The position numbers were made by a program, and so were the translations under genes. From assembly GCF_964656455.1 (NCBI RefSeq), contig NC_135724.1:10935414-10999413 (forward strand): DNA of 64,000 bases, read 5' to 3'. This DNA is from Halichoerus grypus (taxonomy: Eukaryota > Chordata > Mammalia > Carnivora > Phocidae). Below the pieces are notes generated by a model, which was not told the DNA's origin, did no database searches, and saw only the letters and a list, made by a program, of their open reading frames with translations. This document shows, piece by piece, positions 35,066 through 45,949 of the stretch. Each line of letters begins with the position of its first letter. Within the stretch, counting starts at the first letter, position 1.

Positions 35066-35681
35066 CCTTTTAATTTGTACATATGTAAATAAGCCATAAA
35101 TAAGCATATCTAAATGGTGTGACCTCATGAACTTTCTCTAAAAGTAACTACCAGAGTCTGTCAGTTCAATTGCCTGCATTGTACTATTAAAAATATAAGT
35201 TTTGAGGCAATGTGTACCATGCATATAAATGGTCATGACATGAATAAACTCTAGAATCTCCGTTTTTAATTTCATATTTGAGAATGTAAACCTGGAAACA
35301 AAGATTCTATTATTTTAGCTATGTGGATATTTTTATGAAATTATGCTCTTCAGAGATTATTTTCTTTCTCCTACAAAAATCAAGACAATTCATAAACCCT
35401 TGCTGTCATTCTGATAGAAAAGAAAAACATTCATAGATATTATAAGGAAATTGAGAAAGACTATTTTAAAGTGAAGGGGAAAAAATTCCAACCTCTTGGA
35501 GTGTTCACATGGTTATAAACAAGATAATAATGAAAGATACAGACATTTTGTTGACAAAGCGCTGTTGTTCATTATGAACTATAAATATTGTACAAAAATT
35601 AAAATTGTTTTACAATAAAAATATCAATTTTTATAAAGGGAAGCAAAATGAAGAGGGGTTGCATCCAAGAGCACATTAAGA
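35066..35681. other. No recognised feature
   Basis: AT-rich sequence ending at the left TSD of the L1 insertion. A short poly(A)-signal-like 'acaataaa' lies near 35612, but nothing else supports a transcript end. Confidence 0.4.
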
Positions 35682-35695
35682 TTTGAGTTAAGTAG
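35682..35695. repeat. TSD, left copy (L1 insertion 35696-39519)
   Basis: The 14-bp string 'tttgagttaagtag' recurs perfectly at 39520-39533, immediately after the L1 A-rich tail. Confidence 0.8.
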
Positions 35696-35895
35696 AGCAC
35701 CTGCACTGGAAAGAACTCCCCAAGGTGAATGCCCTTTGGGGGTCCCTGGCAGCCAGCCAGCCAGCTGTCCCTGAAGACAACTTTGTGTGCCACAGACACC
35801 CATTTTCTCTCAAACTGCAGCAAGGTCACTGGCAAATCTGTCTCTGGGGAGGAATTTGGACAACTGCCCTCCACTAGACTTAAATTAGGATTGGA
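35696..35895 (+). other. Non-L1 segment inside the TSDs: candidate 5' transduction
   Basis: This ~200-bp piece lies between the left TSD and the apparent L1 start. By hand count 35701-35880 is 54% G+C with no CpG, unlike the AT-rich flank and unlike the CpG-containing L1 5' UTR that follows. It contains a short 'agcc' repeat run near 35749-35765. If the 14-bp TSD is right, it was inserted together with the L1. It could be upstream sequence of the source L1 transcribed from an outside promoter, a spliced exon, or a subfamily-specific 5' UTR I do not know. Open frames on both strands cross it; none is recognised. Confidence 0.5.
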
Positions 35896-36758
35896 GTGGG
35901 GGAAAGATGGCGGAGGAGTAGGGGACCATATTCCAACCAGTCCCCGGAATTGAGCTGGATATCTACCAGACCACTCTGAACACCAACGAAATCAGCCTGA
36001 GATGTAAGAAGATCTGGATCTCAGCAAACAGAATATCACAGGACGGTTGGTTTCAAGGTACAGAGCAGGGAGCCATCATTCTGTGGGCAGATATCAGAGG
36101 ATAAACAGCAGGAGGAGGGAGTCTGGCCGTGGGGATCCTACACTGCTGGTGAGCAATATCCTCCCGTGCTGGGGATAGGACACAGACTCACAGACAGGTA
36201 GCGACAGGGAAAGGACTTTAGGGTAGCCCCCCAGATGGAAACCCGGAGCAGTGGGGCTGCACCTGCAAACTGGGGGCAGCTGGCGGTTTCAGAAGCACAA
36301 AGGGCAGAGACGTGCCCCGACCTGGAGGCCAGGACTGTCAGCACTGCTGAGGGGTGCACAACCCAGGACACTGCAGTTTACAGCAGCACAGACAGAAATG
36401 GAGATAGTGTGGCCTGGAGAGCTCACTGAAGAAGACTGCGACTGCGATCTCTCTGCTCTGAGGCAGAGGGTTGGAAACGGTCTCTTCTGCTCTGACTCTC
36501 CAAAGAGACACAGAAAGACACCAGAGAATAAAAGCCCCCAAAACCTGTTTTCACTGAGCCCATGCCCTGCCACAGGGGGCAGGGCAACTCTGCCCAAACA
36601 GGGTTGCCTGAGTAACAGCGGCAGGCCCGTCCCCCAGAAGACAGGCTGGGAAAACAAGAGGCCAGCAACCCTAAGGTCCCTAGAAAACAGGTTCATCGTG
36701 CTTGGGTTGTGGTCAATAATTTGGACTCTGTACATTCCCTCAACCACCCCTCAACAGA
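35896..36758 (+). promoter_or_regulatory. L1 5' UTR with internal promoter region
   Basis: GC-richer than anything else in the window, with scattered CpG dinucleotides (for example near 36128, 36166, 36201, 36242 and 36438-36450). Open frames of 152-171 codons on both strands (36251-36766 forward, 36289-36747 reverse) fall in this UTR and reflect its base composition, not genes. In other mammals this region drives the L1 transcript and can fire in the antisense direction; activity here is inferred only. Confidence 0.7.
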
Positions 36759-37566
36759 ATGACTAGGAGGAGGAACCCCCAAAATGGGAAAGACTCAGAG
36801 ACTATGACTTATGCCACAGATTTACAAATGGATTCAGATATAACCAAGATTTTGGAGATGGAATTCAGCCTAGGAATTGTGAAGACAATAGGTAGAATGG
36901 AGAAATCAATTAATGGCAACATAGAATCTCTAAGGGTAGAAATGAAAGCTGAATGGCAGAACTTAAAAATGCTATCAATGAAATCCAATCTAATCTAGAT
37001 AATCTAACAGCTAGGGTAAGTGAGGCAGAAGAATGAATTACTGACCTAGAAGACCAATTAATAGACAAAAAGGGAAAAGAGGAGGCCAGGGAAAAACAAC
37101 TCAGAATCCAAGAAAATAGAATCAGAGAAATAAGTGACACCATAAAATGTTCCAGTGTCAGAATTATTGGAATCCCTGATGGGGTGGAGAGAGAGAGAGG
37201 ACTAGAAGACATATTTAAGCAAATTATAGCTGAGAACTTCCCTCATCTGGGGAATGAAACAAACATTCATGTCCTAGAGGCAGAGAGGACCCCTCCCAAG
37301 ATCAAGGAAAACGGGCCAACGCCCTGGCATGTAATAGTAAAACTCACAAATCTTAGAACCAAGGAAACCATCTTAAGGGCAGTTAGGGGGAAGAGAATCC
37401 TTACATACAGAGGGAGGAACATCAGAATAACGTCAAACCTATCCACAGAGACCTGGCAAGCCAGAAAGGCCTGGCAAGACATATTCAGGGTACTAAATGA
37501 GAAGAACATGCAGCCAAGAATACTTTATCTGGCAAGACTGTCATTTAGAATGGATGGAGAGATTCA
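36759..37566 (+). pseudogene. L1 ORF1 remnant (RNA-binding protein ORF1p)
   Basis: Starts MTRRRNPQNGKDSETM and then shows coiled-coil-type sequence. A frameshift between about 36940 and 36953 moves the frame, and a TGA at 37034-37036 interrupts it; the neighbouring codons suggest decay of a CGA. From 37036 a clean frame covers the rest of the coiled coil and the RNA-binding core ([35 protein letters not shown]) and the start of the C-terminal domain ([17 protein letters not shown]). It ends at the deletion junction after MDGEIQ. ORF1p normally acts as a trimeric RNA chaperone; this copy cannot make a full protein. Confidence 0.9.
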
Positions 37567-39230
37567 GAGAACACTCATGAAAGAAATTGAAGACACAAAA
37601 AGATGGCAAAACATTCCATGCTCATGGATGGGAAGAATAAACATTGTTAAAATGTCCATGCTAGGGGCACCTGGGTGGCTCAGTTGGTTAAGCGACTGCC
37701 TTCGGCCCAGGTCATGATCCTGGAGTCCCGGGATCGAGTCCCGCATCGGGCTCCCTGCTCGGCAGGGAGTCTGCTTCTCCCTCTGACCCTCCCCCCTCTC
37801 ATGTGCTTTCTCTCTCTCTCTCTCTCTCTCAAATAAATAAATAAAATCTTTAAAAAAAAAAAAAGTCCATGCTACCCAGAGCAATCTATACCTTCAATGC
37901 CATCCCGATCAAAATTCCAATGACATTTTTCAAAGTGCTGGAACAAACAATCCTAAAATTTCTATGGAATCAGAAAAGACCCCTAATCACCAAGGAAATG
38001 TTGAAAAAGAAAAACAAAGCTGGGGGCATCACGTTGCCCGATTTCAAGCTATATTACAAAGCTGTGATCACCAAGACAGTATGGTACTGGCACAAAAACA
38101 GACATAGACCAATGGAACAGAATAGAGAGCCCAGATATGGACCCTCAACTCTATGGTCAAATAATCTTTGACAAAGCAGGAAAAAATACACAATGGTAAA
38201 AAGACAGTCTCTTCAATAAATGGTGCTGGGAAAATTGGACAGCCACATGCTGAAGAATGAAACTCAACCATTCTCTAATACCATACACAAAGATAAACTC
38301 AAAATGGATGTGAGCCAGGAATCCATCAAAATCCTAGAGGAGAACATAGGCAGTAACCTCTGCGACATCAGCCACAGCAACTTCTTTCTAGATACATGTC
38401 CAAAGGCTAGTAAAACAAAAGCAAAAATAAACTTTTGGGACTTCATCAAGATAAACATCTTCTGCACAGCAAAGGAAACAGTCAACGAAACAAAGAGCAA
38501 CCCACAGAATGGGAGAAGATTTTTGCAAATGACACTACAGATAAAGGGCTGATATCCAAGATCTATAAAGAATTCTCAAACTCAACACCCAAAAAAGAAA
38601 TAATCAAGTCAAAAAATGGGCAGAAGACATGAACAGACACTTCTCTGAAGAAGACATACAAATGGCTAACAGACACATGAAAAAATGTTTATCATCATTA
38701 GCCATCAGGGAAATTCAAATCAAAACCACACTGAGATACCTCCTTACACCAGTTAGAATGGCAAAAATTGACAAGGCAAGAAACAACAAATATTGGAGAG
38801 GTTGTGGAGAAAGGGGAACCCTTTTACACTGTTGGTGGGAATGCAAGTTGGTACAGCCACTTTGGAAAACAGTGTGGAGTTGCCTCAGAAAATTAAAAAT
38901 AGAGCTACCCTATGACCCAGGAATTGCACTCCTGGGCATTTACCCCAAAGACAGAGATGTAGTGAAAAAAGGGCCATATGCACCCCAATGTTCATAGCAG
39001 CAATGTCCACAATAGCCAAACTGTGGAAAGAGCCAAGATGCCCTTCAACAGATGAATGGATAATGAAGATGTAGTCCATATATACAATGGAATATTCCTC
39101 AACCATCAGAAAGGATGAATAGCCAACTTTTACATCAACATGGATGGGACTGGAGGAGATTATGCTAAGTGAAATAAGTCAAGCCCAGAAAGTCAATTAT
39201 CATATGGTTTCACTTATTTGTGGAACATAA
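37567..39230 (+). pseudogene. L1 ORF2 C-terminal remnant
   Basis: In frame with the ORF1 fragment the sequence switches to late ORF2 ([25 protein letters not shown]). After the nested SINE it continues with [18 protein letters not shown] (37890 on), then breaks into shifting frames near 38110-38220 and 38450-38630. The C-terminal cysteine-rich segment is recognisable at about 38789-38880 ([19 protein letters not shown]). The endonuclease domain and the RT catalytic core are absent. Reverse-strand frames here are shadows. Confidence 0.9.
37664..37860 (+). mobile_element. Can-SINE, young subfamily, nested in the L1
   Basis: Full-length forward Can-SINE with 'gcgactgcc', 'cctggagtcccgggatcgag', CT-rich stretch and A tail. 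TSD 'aaaatgtccatgcta' at 37649-37663 and 'aaaagtccatgcta' at 37861-37874, differing by one base. It is younger than the L1 it sits in. Confidence 0.96.
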
Positions 39231-39519
39231 GGAATAGCATGGAGGACATTAGGAGAAGGAAGGGAAAAATGAAGGGGGGGAAATCGGAGGGAGAGATGAA
39301 CCATGAGGGACTATGGACTCTGAGAAACAAACTGAGGGTTTTAGAGGGGAGGGGGTTGGGAGGTTGGGTTAGACTGATAATGGGTATTAAGGAGGGCATA
39401 TACTGCATGGAGCACTGGGTGTTATACGAAAACAATCATGAATCACTACATCAAAACTAATGATGTATGGTGACTAACATAACAAAATAAAATATAATTT
39501 AAAAATGAAAAAAAAAAGG
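39231..39519 (+). other. L1 3' UTR and A-rich tail
   Basis: G/A-rich 3' UTR ('aaaaatgaagggggggaaatc' region near 39265) ending in 'aaactaatgatgtatggtga' and 'aataaaatataatttaaaaa', then the A tail. AATAAA-type signals are seen near 39485. The tail is short and already mixed. Confidence 0.85.
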
Positions 39520-39533
39520 TTTGAGTTAAGTAG
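39520..39533. repeat. TSD, right copy (L1 insertion)
   Basis: Perfect 14-bp match to 35682-35695. Confidence 0.8.
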
Positions 39534-39550
39534 GGAGAAGACCAGTTCTT

Positions 39551-39753
39551 TTTTTTTTTTTTTTTTTAAAGATTTTATTTATTTATTTGACAGAGACACA
39601 GCGAGAGAGGGAACACAGGCAGGGGGAGTGGGAGAGGGAGAAGCAAGCTTCCTGCAGAGCAGGGAGCCAGATGCAGGGCTTGACCCCAGGACCCTGGGAT
39701 CATGACCTGAGCCGAAGGTAGACGCTTAACAACTAAGCCACCCAGGCGCCCCA
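39551..39753 (-). mobile_element. Can-SINE, reverse strand
   Basis: Reverse-strand Can-SINE with T tail at the left and head complement 'gccacccaggcgccc' at the right, only 17 bp after the L1 TSD. The flanks 'agaagaccagttctt' and 'agaagacaaattctt' are a slightly diverged TSD. Confidence 0.95.
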
Positions 39754-39767
39754 AGAAGACAAATTCT

Positions 39768-41289
39768 TAAAGTCACATTTAATCATGGTCTCAGAATTCC
39801 ACCATTTGGAAGACTTTCTTGGCATTATTGGGTAGGTAGAGTGCCTAAGATGACTAATTAATTGTATGCCATTAATTCCATATGTGAATTGCCTTAGATT
39901 TTGCTTTTTAAATAAAGTTCCATGATAAAATATTTTCTCCAAACAGTAGTTTAAGTAGATTTTTTTATTTAAAAAGGAAAAAAAAACAACCCAAAGGCTT
40001 TAAGAGCCTTGAATCCATTGTCAAAGAACTCAGTAAACCCATTAATAGAAAGGTTTCTAAACAAGGTAAATAATTATTTGACCAAGTCACAAGGATAGAA
40101 ACAGCTCTCCATGTTTCCCCTAATAACATGTTTGTGTCTTTGAGAAGATGAAGCACTATGCTAAGAAATATTAGGCTACAATATGTATCAATTATTTATC
40201 AAGAAATTCTGAAGAACTTTACACTTAAAAAAATAAGCTCTGATAACAGTGGGAAAGGGAAGGTGTGTGTTTTGCTGCCTTAAAGTGCACAGCTTATTTT
40301 GATGTAATAATGGGGAACTGCATTATTTGTGGAACTTAATGACTAGATAGGCCACAAGCATTCAGTAAAAGGAATTAAAAGACAAATTAAAATGAAGTCT
40401 TACCTATGAGGCAAACCTCATCCCCCATCCCTCTACTCTACCTTGGAGCTGACCTATAATAAATTGTCCTTGTTATTCAGGACTGGAAAGAGTTAATTCA
40501 CTTGAAATACTACCACAGTTGTTACAGTCTCAAAGTTTCAATTTTTAAGTCATGAATGTAAGAGCATAAGGGGATGAAATTAGAATAGTAATATGAAAAC
40601 ATAAGAATTACATTGCATTTTTGTCTCACATGAAATCAAATACCACACCCACATTATGGACAATAGTTGAAAATCATGCTGCCAAATGATGAATATGCCT
40701 TTCTCCCTCTTCTATAGTTACTAAAGGATGTTCTATGAGCTATGTATATGCCATACACTACTTCAGGAATAAAATCATTAGCAGAAATGTGCATCCATTA
40801 CTTTTGGGGACCAATGAATGTCCCCTGATTTTCAAACTCAAGCTAATGTTAAAAATGAACATTTTCCATGTTTGCATTTCTTTGCACTTCTGAGAAGCAG
40901 CTGAGACCAGAAGCAAAAATGCTAATACTCCATGAGAACAGCTGTTGTTATGGTATTTCTGGACTAGCTGCTTACAGAAAGATTAAATCTTGCTGTAAAG
41001 TTTGCATTTTCTCCTAGAATTCTCAGCTCAATTTCACAAACTCAAAAGGTTTGAGTAGGTGAGATGTAATTGCGATAAGCAACCCCAGTCCAGTTATTTC
41101 TCTGAACTAAAACAAGCCTTTAAAATTTTCTCAGCTCTAATGCATCTCCATTAATAGTGTTAAAGCCAGAAATTACAGTGGAAGCCACAAGTAAATATCT
41201 AATCTGCAAAAAATGAGAAATCCCAAAATAGGAAAAGGAAAATCTGGAGTGAGGGGAAAAAAGCCCTTGAACTTATTGTTTTCTCTGGC
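39768..41289. other. No recognised feature
   Basis: Single-copy-looking sequence without a gene or repeat I can name. The piece 40270-41200 has no repeat texture and could include conserved non-coding DNA; this cannot be tested here. Confidence 0.4.
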
Positions 41290-41332
41290 TATATATGTCT
41301 ATATGTGCGTATATGCATGTATGTGTGTGTAT

Positions 41333-41366
<34 letters not shown>

Positions 41367-41367
41367 T
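41290..41367. repeat. Compound TA/TG microsatellite
   Basis: Alternating purine-pyrimidine tract mixing TA and TG units, ending in two nearly pure TA runs. A potential Z-DNA or cruciform-prone tract. Confidence 0.9.
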
Positions 41368-44189
41368 TGACATCTATTGAAAATGAAGATCACTTAGACC
41401 TCAGCGAAAGATTTGATCTACATACAAAAAACAGCAAAATAAAACAGTAAGATAACAAACAGCAAACCAATTCACTATGACCACCAACCACAACAGTGTG
41501 TTTTAACACAATGCAAGTGGACTGGTTGTTGCATAAGCTCATATATGGTTTTACTCATAATAAAACATTGGGTAGAAGAATTTTTGAATCCATTATTTTC
41601 TCATTCAAAACATATGGTAACTTTTAAGACCTAGAAATAGCTATATTAAAGTATTTTAAAGTGTTCTTATTTGAAATCTTTTTTTTGCAATGTAAAAAAT
41701 ACAAAAGAAAATGTAACCACTGTAAATGTGATATATTGATTATGTGATAATGTATTTGTATGTGCTTGATATATTATATATTGATAATTTGATAAAATAT
41801 ATGTAAATTTTACTAAATAAATTTCAAAAACATAATTGGTGAGTAATGCCAACCAATCAACCAAACTGCAAATGTTAATTAAGTATCCATTCTATTTTGG
41901 GTTCCCTGATGACTTCAAGTAAAAGAAACACTATTCTAAAGAAGCATTTAATCAATTCAAGGGGAAAAAGAAATTTAGGTCCCCCAATTACCATATAAAA
42001 AATTCTAGTCCTCAACTGTTCTTTATTATAAAAAGTCCATGAGTTCATAGGTTAGAATGTGTAATCTGGTTTATAATTGCAAAGAAGAAAAACTTCATAA
42101 ACAACTGCTTTGTCCAAAAGGATTAAAAATAAGATGAAAGAAGTGAGATAGGATGACAGCATTATTAAAGTGGGCAGAGGGACCTAGTGACCTCAAATGT
42201 GGGATAGATCTTGACAGTTATATATATGTATATATGTATTTATATTTACATACATGTAAACACACATGTTATTTACATACATATACAACTAAACATATGC
42301 AGTGGATAACAGATTAATAATAAATTATGAAGTAATTGTTCCTGAATTTCTATTTCATATATACTTCCTGGCTAATTCATCAATATATATTTGTCATTGT
42401 GTAGATAGGAAGATGATTTAGGGAAGGATAAGACTGGGTTTAGTCCATCAATGATCTGTTGCCATGAAGTAAAGCAGTAACCCGTGAGAGGTAGATGGAA
42501 CAGTGTGTTTTAAGCAGAACACATATGAAGTTCTTTCAGGTTACACTGTATTCTGTAGTTTCTCTCATTATGCATGTCATCTATGAGGTAGTCAATAATA
42601 GTGAAACTTGTTCAATCAAAAGATATTTATACTTCATCTTGACTTTCTAATCTAGGTACTGATATAAACAAGCTCAGGTTCATATCAGGGAAAATCTTGA
42701 TCCCAAATTAGAAGAGGACTGGACTACGTTCTCCATAAGAACAAAAGAAAAGGAAAAAATACAAGTATATTGTATAATTTTGAAATCAAAAGGAAAGGTT
42801 TCCAGAAGTAGGAAAATGATGAAAAGGGGCAGAAACTTTTTTAAGGAGAGAAGGTAAATTCTCATTAGCTAAAATAAATAACTATATCCGCTAATTGTTT
42901 CTCCCATTTTCATTCCTATTAAATTTTAGAAAAAAGGAAAAAAGTAGATTTGCCTGTGAATTGATCAAATTTGTTTCCCATCAGGTTTTTACTCTAGTCA
43001 CTGTATTGAACCTGCTATTTTAGAAAGGTCATCAATGACATATTATTGACCAATTACATTTTCATGTTTGCACTTTTTATCTTTGTTCAATGTTTCACAT
43101 TTCAGACTTCTTTGTGTCTGAATTAAACTGATTTTTTAATCATGTATTCATCCATTCATACATCTATTCATCAATATATACAATATTGATGATTTTAGGA
43201 ACTAAACACTTGGGATTTAAGAATCACCTAGCTTTGAAATCTCAACTTCAGAAGTTATTAAAATCTTCCTCTTAATTGACCACTTATAATCATTTCCCAA
43301 TATCTTTAGATTTTATTACCACTATGAGTCCAATGCATTTTGATCTTCTACACAGCTACCTGAGGCCAAGTGCTTTAGTTTTAAGTAGGTATTATTTCTC
43401 TCAAGAACATTTTATATCAAAGACCATAGTAAGTACTCACCAGTAAAAATTTAAGGAATATTCACTTTGTCAAACAATAGGTTATAGTTGAGGAATTTCC
43501 TCAATAGTCTACTAATTACACCTTCGTTGTGGGCATTTGTTGCCCATACTCAAGAACCTTTAATTCCAAAGAAATAAAATACCAAAACTTTATGTTTGAA
43601 GGGATTATAATGAGGTGCATATTAAATGGAGTCATTTTTTTCTTTTAATAGTTCACAGATGTGAAAATAAGCATTTTCTGTATAATTGAAATTAAACATG
43701 TAGATGAGGTGGTAGGTAAACAGAAGTAAACATAACTCATATTAGAAATTAATAGAAGTGAAAAAATATTCTCATTTTTGAAGTGAAAATAATTCAAATC
43801 AATTTCTCATTTTCGTTCCAAAAAAAAATAAAAAAGACACTTCCTTATTTTGATAAGAGGTTACACAAATCATAATCTTACTTGATCTGGTATAAATTCC
43901 CTTGAATTTGTATACGTTATTTCCACATCAGGATCGTTAGACTATTAATAAGATTACTTTTATACAAAAAATATACTGAGTGAGTGACAGGGCAAATAGG
44001 AGAAAGGAAGAATTATTATGTCAAGAACAAAGCATTAAACTTATATACATTTATAGAATCTATAGTAGGATGCTAAAGATTTTATATTCAGAATGCGCAA
44101 TGGTCTATGGACAAAATAGCACCTTTTAAAAAATATGTTCTGAAGATTTCATGAGGATGTTTCGATCAAACATAGAAAAGGATTTAAGA
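41368..44189. other. No recognised feature apart from AT-rich tracts
   Basis: About 2.8 kb of AT-rich sequence. A TA/TG-rich tract lies at 42218-42295. No gene or nameable repeat. Confidence 0.4.
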
Positions 44190-45198
44190 TTTTTTTTACA
44201 ATTTATTTTTATTGACGTATAACTGCAAAGTACACATACCATACATAAGTATACAGCTCCATTAATTTTCATAGAAGTATACATCAGCATCCTAAAGAAC
44301 TATATTTTTAGAACTTTTGCCATTTTGTAATTGCTTCACCTCTGTTTACCTTATTTATTTGTAGTTATTCATATATTCTGGATATGAGACCTTTGGGAGA
44401 TCTATATCACTCTGTGCATATACATCTGTGCATGTATGTACATGTATGTATGCACATATATATACTTGCACAAATATCTTCTAGTCTGTGGCTGGCAATT
44501 TCATCTTAATATTATCTTTCAATGAACATAAGATGGTGATTTTAACAAATTTAAATTAATCCCATCTTTATGGGAAACTTCCTATTTAATTTTTGACATC
44601 TAAAATTAAAAGTTTGCTTTGTTTTCTTTTAGAATTTTATTATCTTACCATTCAATTTTATGCTTAGATCCCATTGCAAATAAATGTTACGTGATTTTCT
44701 CTAAAGTTAAAGGATTTTTTTTTTTTTTTTTTTAATGAATCCCAGTTCACTTACACACATTCTTTAAAGTGGTTAGCTTTTCCACTGAATTTTACTGGTG
44801 CTTTTATCAGCCTCAGGTGAGGATACATACCTAGGTCTCTTTCTATTCTGTTCTGTTTGTTCTATTCTGTTTTGTTCTAATCTGTTGATTTATTTGTTGA
44901 ACTTGGTACCAATAATGCACTATGTTAATTACAGTAAATGTAAAAAAATCTCAATAGCTAATAGTGTTAATCATCCATACTTGCACATTTTCTTTCAAAT
45001 CAAATAATTACTCTAGGCTCTTTGTTTCTCCATTTACATTTTAAAAACCATCTTAAATTTCTGCCAAAAAAAAAAAATTCCTTGTGATACTTGTATTGAA
45101 GTTGCGTGGAATATGTAGGTAAGTCTAGGATCAGGTATTCCAAACCATTAACATAATATCTTTCTCCACTGGTTAAGATATTTTATCGCTATTAGAAA

Positions 45199-45214
45199 GG
45201 TTTTATAGCTTTTA
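45199..45214. repeat. TSD, left copy (Can-SINE 45215)
   Basis: The 16-bp string 'ggttttatagctttta' recurs perfectly at 45425-45440. Confidence 0.95.
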
Positions 45215-45424
45215 TTTTTTTAAAAGATTTTATTTATTTGAGAGAGAGCAGAATGAGAAAGTCCAGGGGTAGGGAGGGGCAGAGAGAGAAAAAGTAGGCT
45301 CCCTGCTGAGCAGGTAGCCTGATGTGGGGCTTGATCCCAGGACCCTTGATCTCGGGACCCTGTGATCATGACCTTAGCTGAAGGCAGACGCTTCAGCTTA
45401 ACCAACTGAGCCACCAGGCACCTT
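45215..45424 (-). mobile_element. Can-SINE, reverse strand, with small internal duplications
   Basis: Reverse-strand Can-SINE. Its body has two short near-duplications: 'ggacccttgatctcgggacc' and 'cgcttcagcttaacc', making it longer than its relatives. The head complement has lost a few bases ('gagccaccaggcacctt'). Despite that the TSD is perfect. Confidence 0.95.
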
Positions 45425-45440
45425 GGTTTTATAGCTTTTA
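45425..45440. repeat. TSD, right copy (Can-SINE 45215)
   Basis: Perfect 16-bp match to the left copy. Confidence 0.95.
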
Positions 45441-45949
45441 GAGAAGTGACCTGAACATATATTCCATAGCTATTTTGAGATATTTCATTGTTGCTAGTGT
45501 TATTGTAATTTTTGTTATTTTTAATTACTAATTGCATTTTGCTAGATTGTAAAAATACATAGAATTTTTATATACTTTCTTAGACTTGAGCAACTTTGCT
45601 AATTTTACAAATTATTCATAAATTCTTGATTTATACAGACACAACTATATTCTTTGCAAAATAATGAAAATTTTATTTGTTCCTTTCAATCTTTGTACTT
45701 TATATTTCTTTTTCTTAAATAATTTCACTAGATCCATTATTAGAAGAGGTGCTGGCAGACATCATGTTTCATTGCTGAACACAGAGGAAAGCATTGACTA
45801 CTTGTCAATTAAGTATGATTTTAGCTTAGGTTTTTCAGACACTGTATCAGTTTGAGAAAGTTCCATTCTGTTTCTCCTTTGTGAATAGTTTTGGATTTTG
45901 TCAGATGCGTTTACAGCATCTAATGAGACATTAGGGGACCCATAGAGTG

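Larger units (their letters stand above)
35896..39519 (+). mobile_element. LINE-1 with 5' UTR, ORF1 and ORF2 remnant, internally deleted
   Basis: The best-preserved L1 in the window. It starts with a G-run and 'aaagatggcggaggagtagg', a YY1-site-like 5' end as in other mammalian L1s. A GC-richer 5' UTR runs to 36758, then ORF1, then an abrupt switch to late ORF2 near 37566, the ORF2 C-terminal part, a G/A-rich 3' UTR, and an A tail at 39509-39517. About 0.2 kb of ORF1 end plus most of ORF2, including endonuclease and most of RT, is missing. A Can-SINE (37664-37860) splits it. It is not autonomous. Confidence 0.92.
44190..45935 (-). mobile_element. Old LINE-1 (L1M) relic, reverse strand, split by a SINE
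   Basis: Reverse-strand L1 from the 3' end at the left into the ORF2 RT region. Landmarks on the forward strand are 'tattcatatattctggatat' near 44366, 'aaatatcttctagtctgtgg' near 44472, the 'tattctgttctgtttgttct' region near 44844, and 'tacttgtattgaagttgcgt' near 45089. It is degenerate, with a poly(T) tract at 44717-44733 and the Can-SINE 45215-45424 nested in it. Confidence 0.7.

Noticed and set aside
36251..36766. 171-codon forward frame and the 152-codon reverse frame at 36289-36747
   Set aside because: Both lie in the GC-richer L1 5' UTR, overlap each other on opposite strands and have no domain; they reflect base composition.
37184..37717. 177-codon frame as an intact gene
   Set aside because: It is the L1 ORF1 remnant fused to ORF2 and running into a Can-SINE; an internal methionine, not a true start.
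35896..39519. Active LINE-1
   Set aside because: Endonuclease and most of the RT are deleted, ORF1 has a frameshift and a stop, and a SINE interrupts it.
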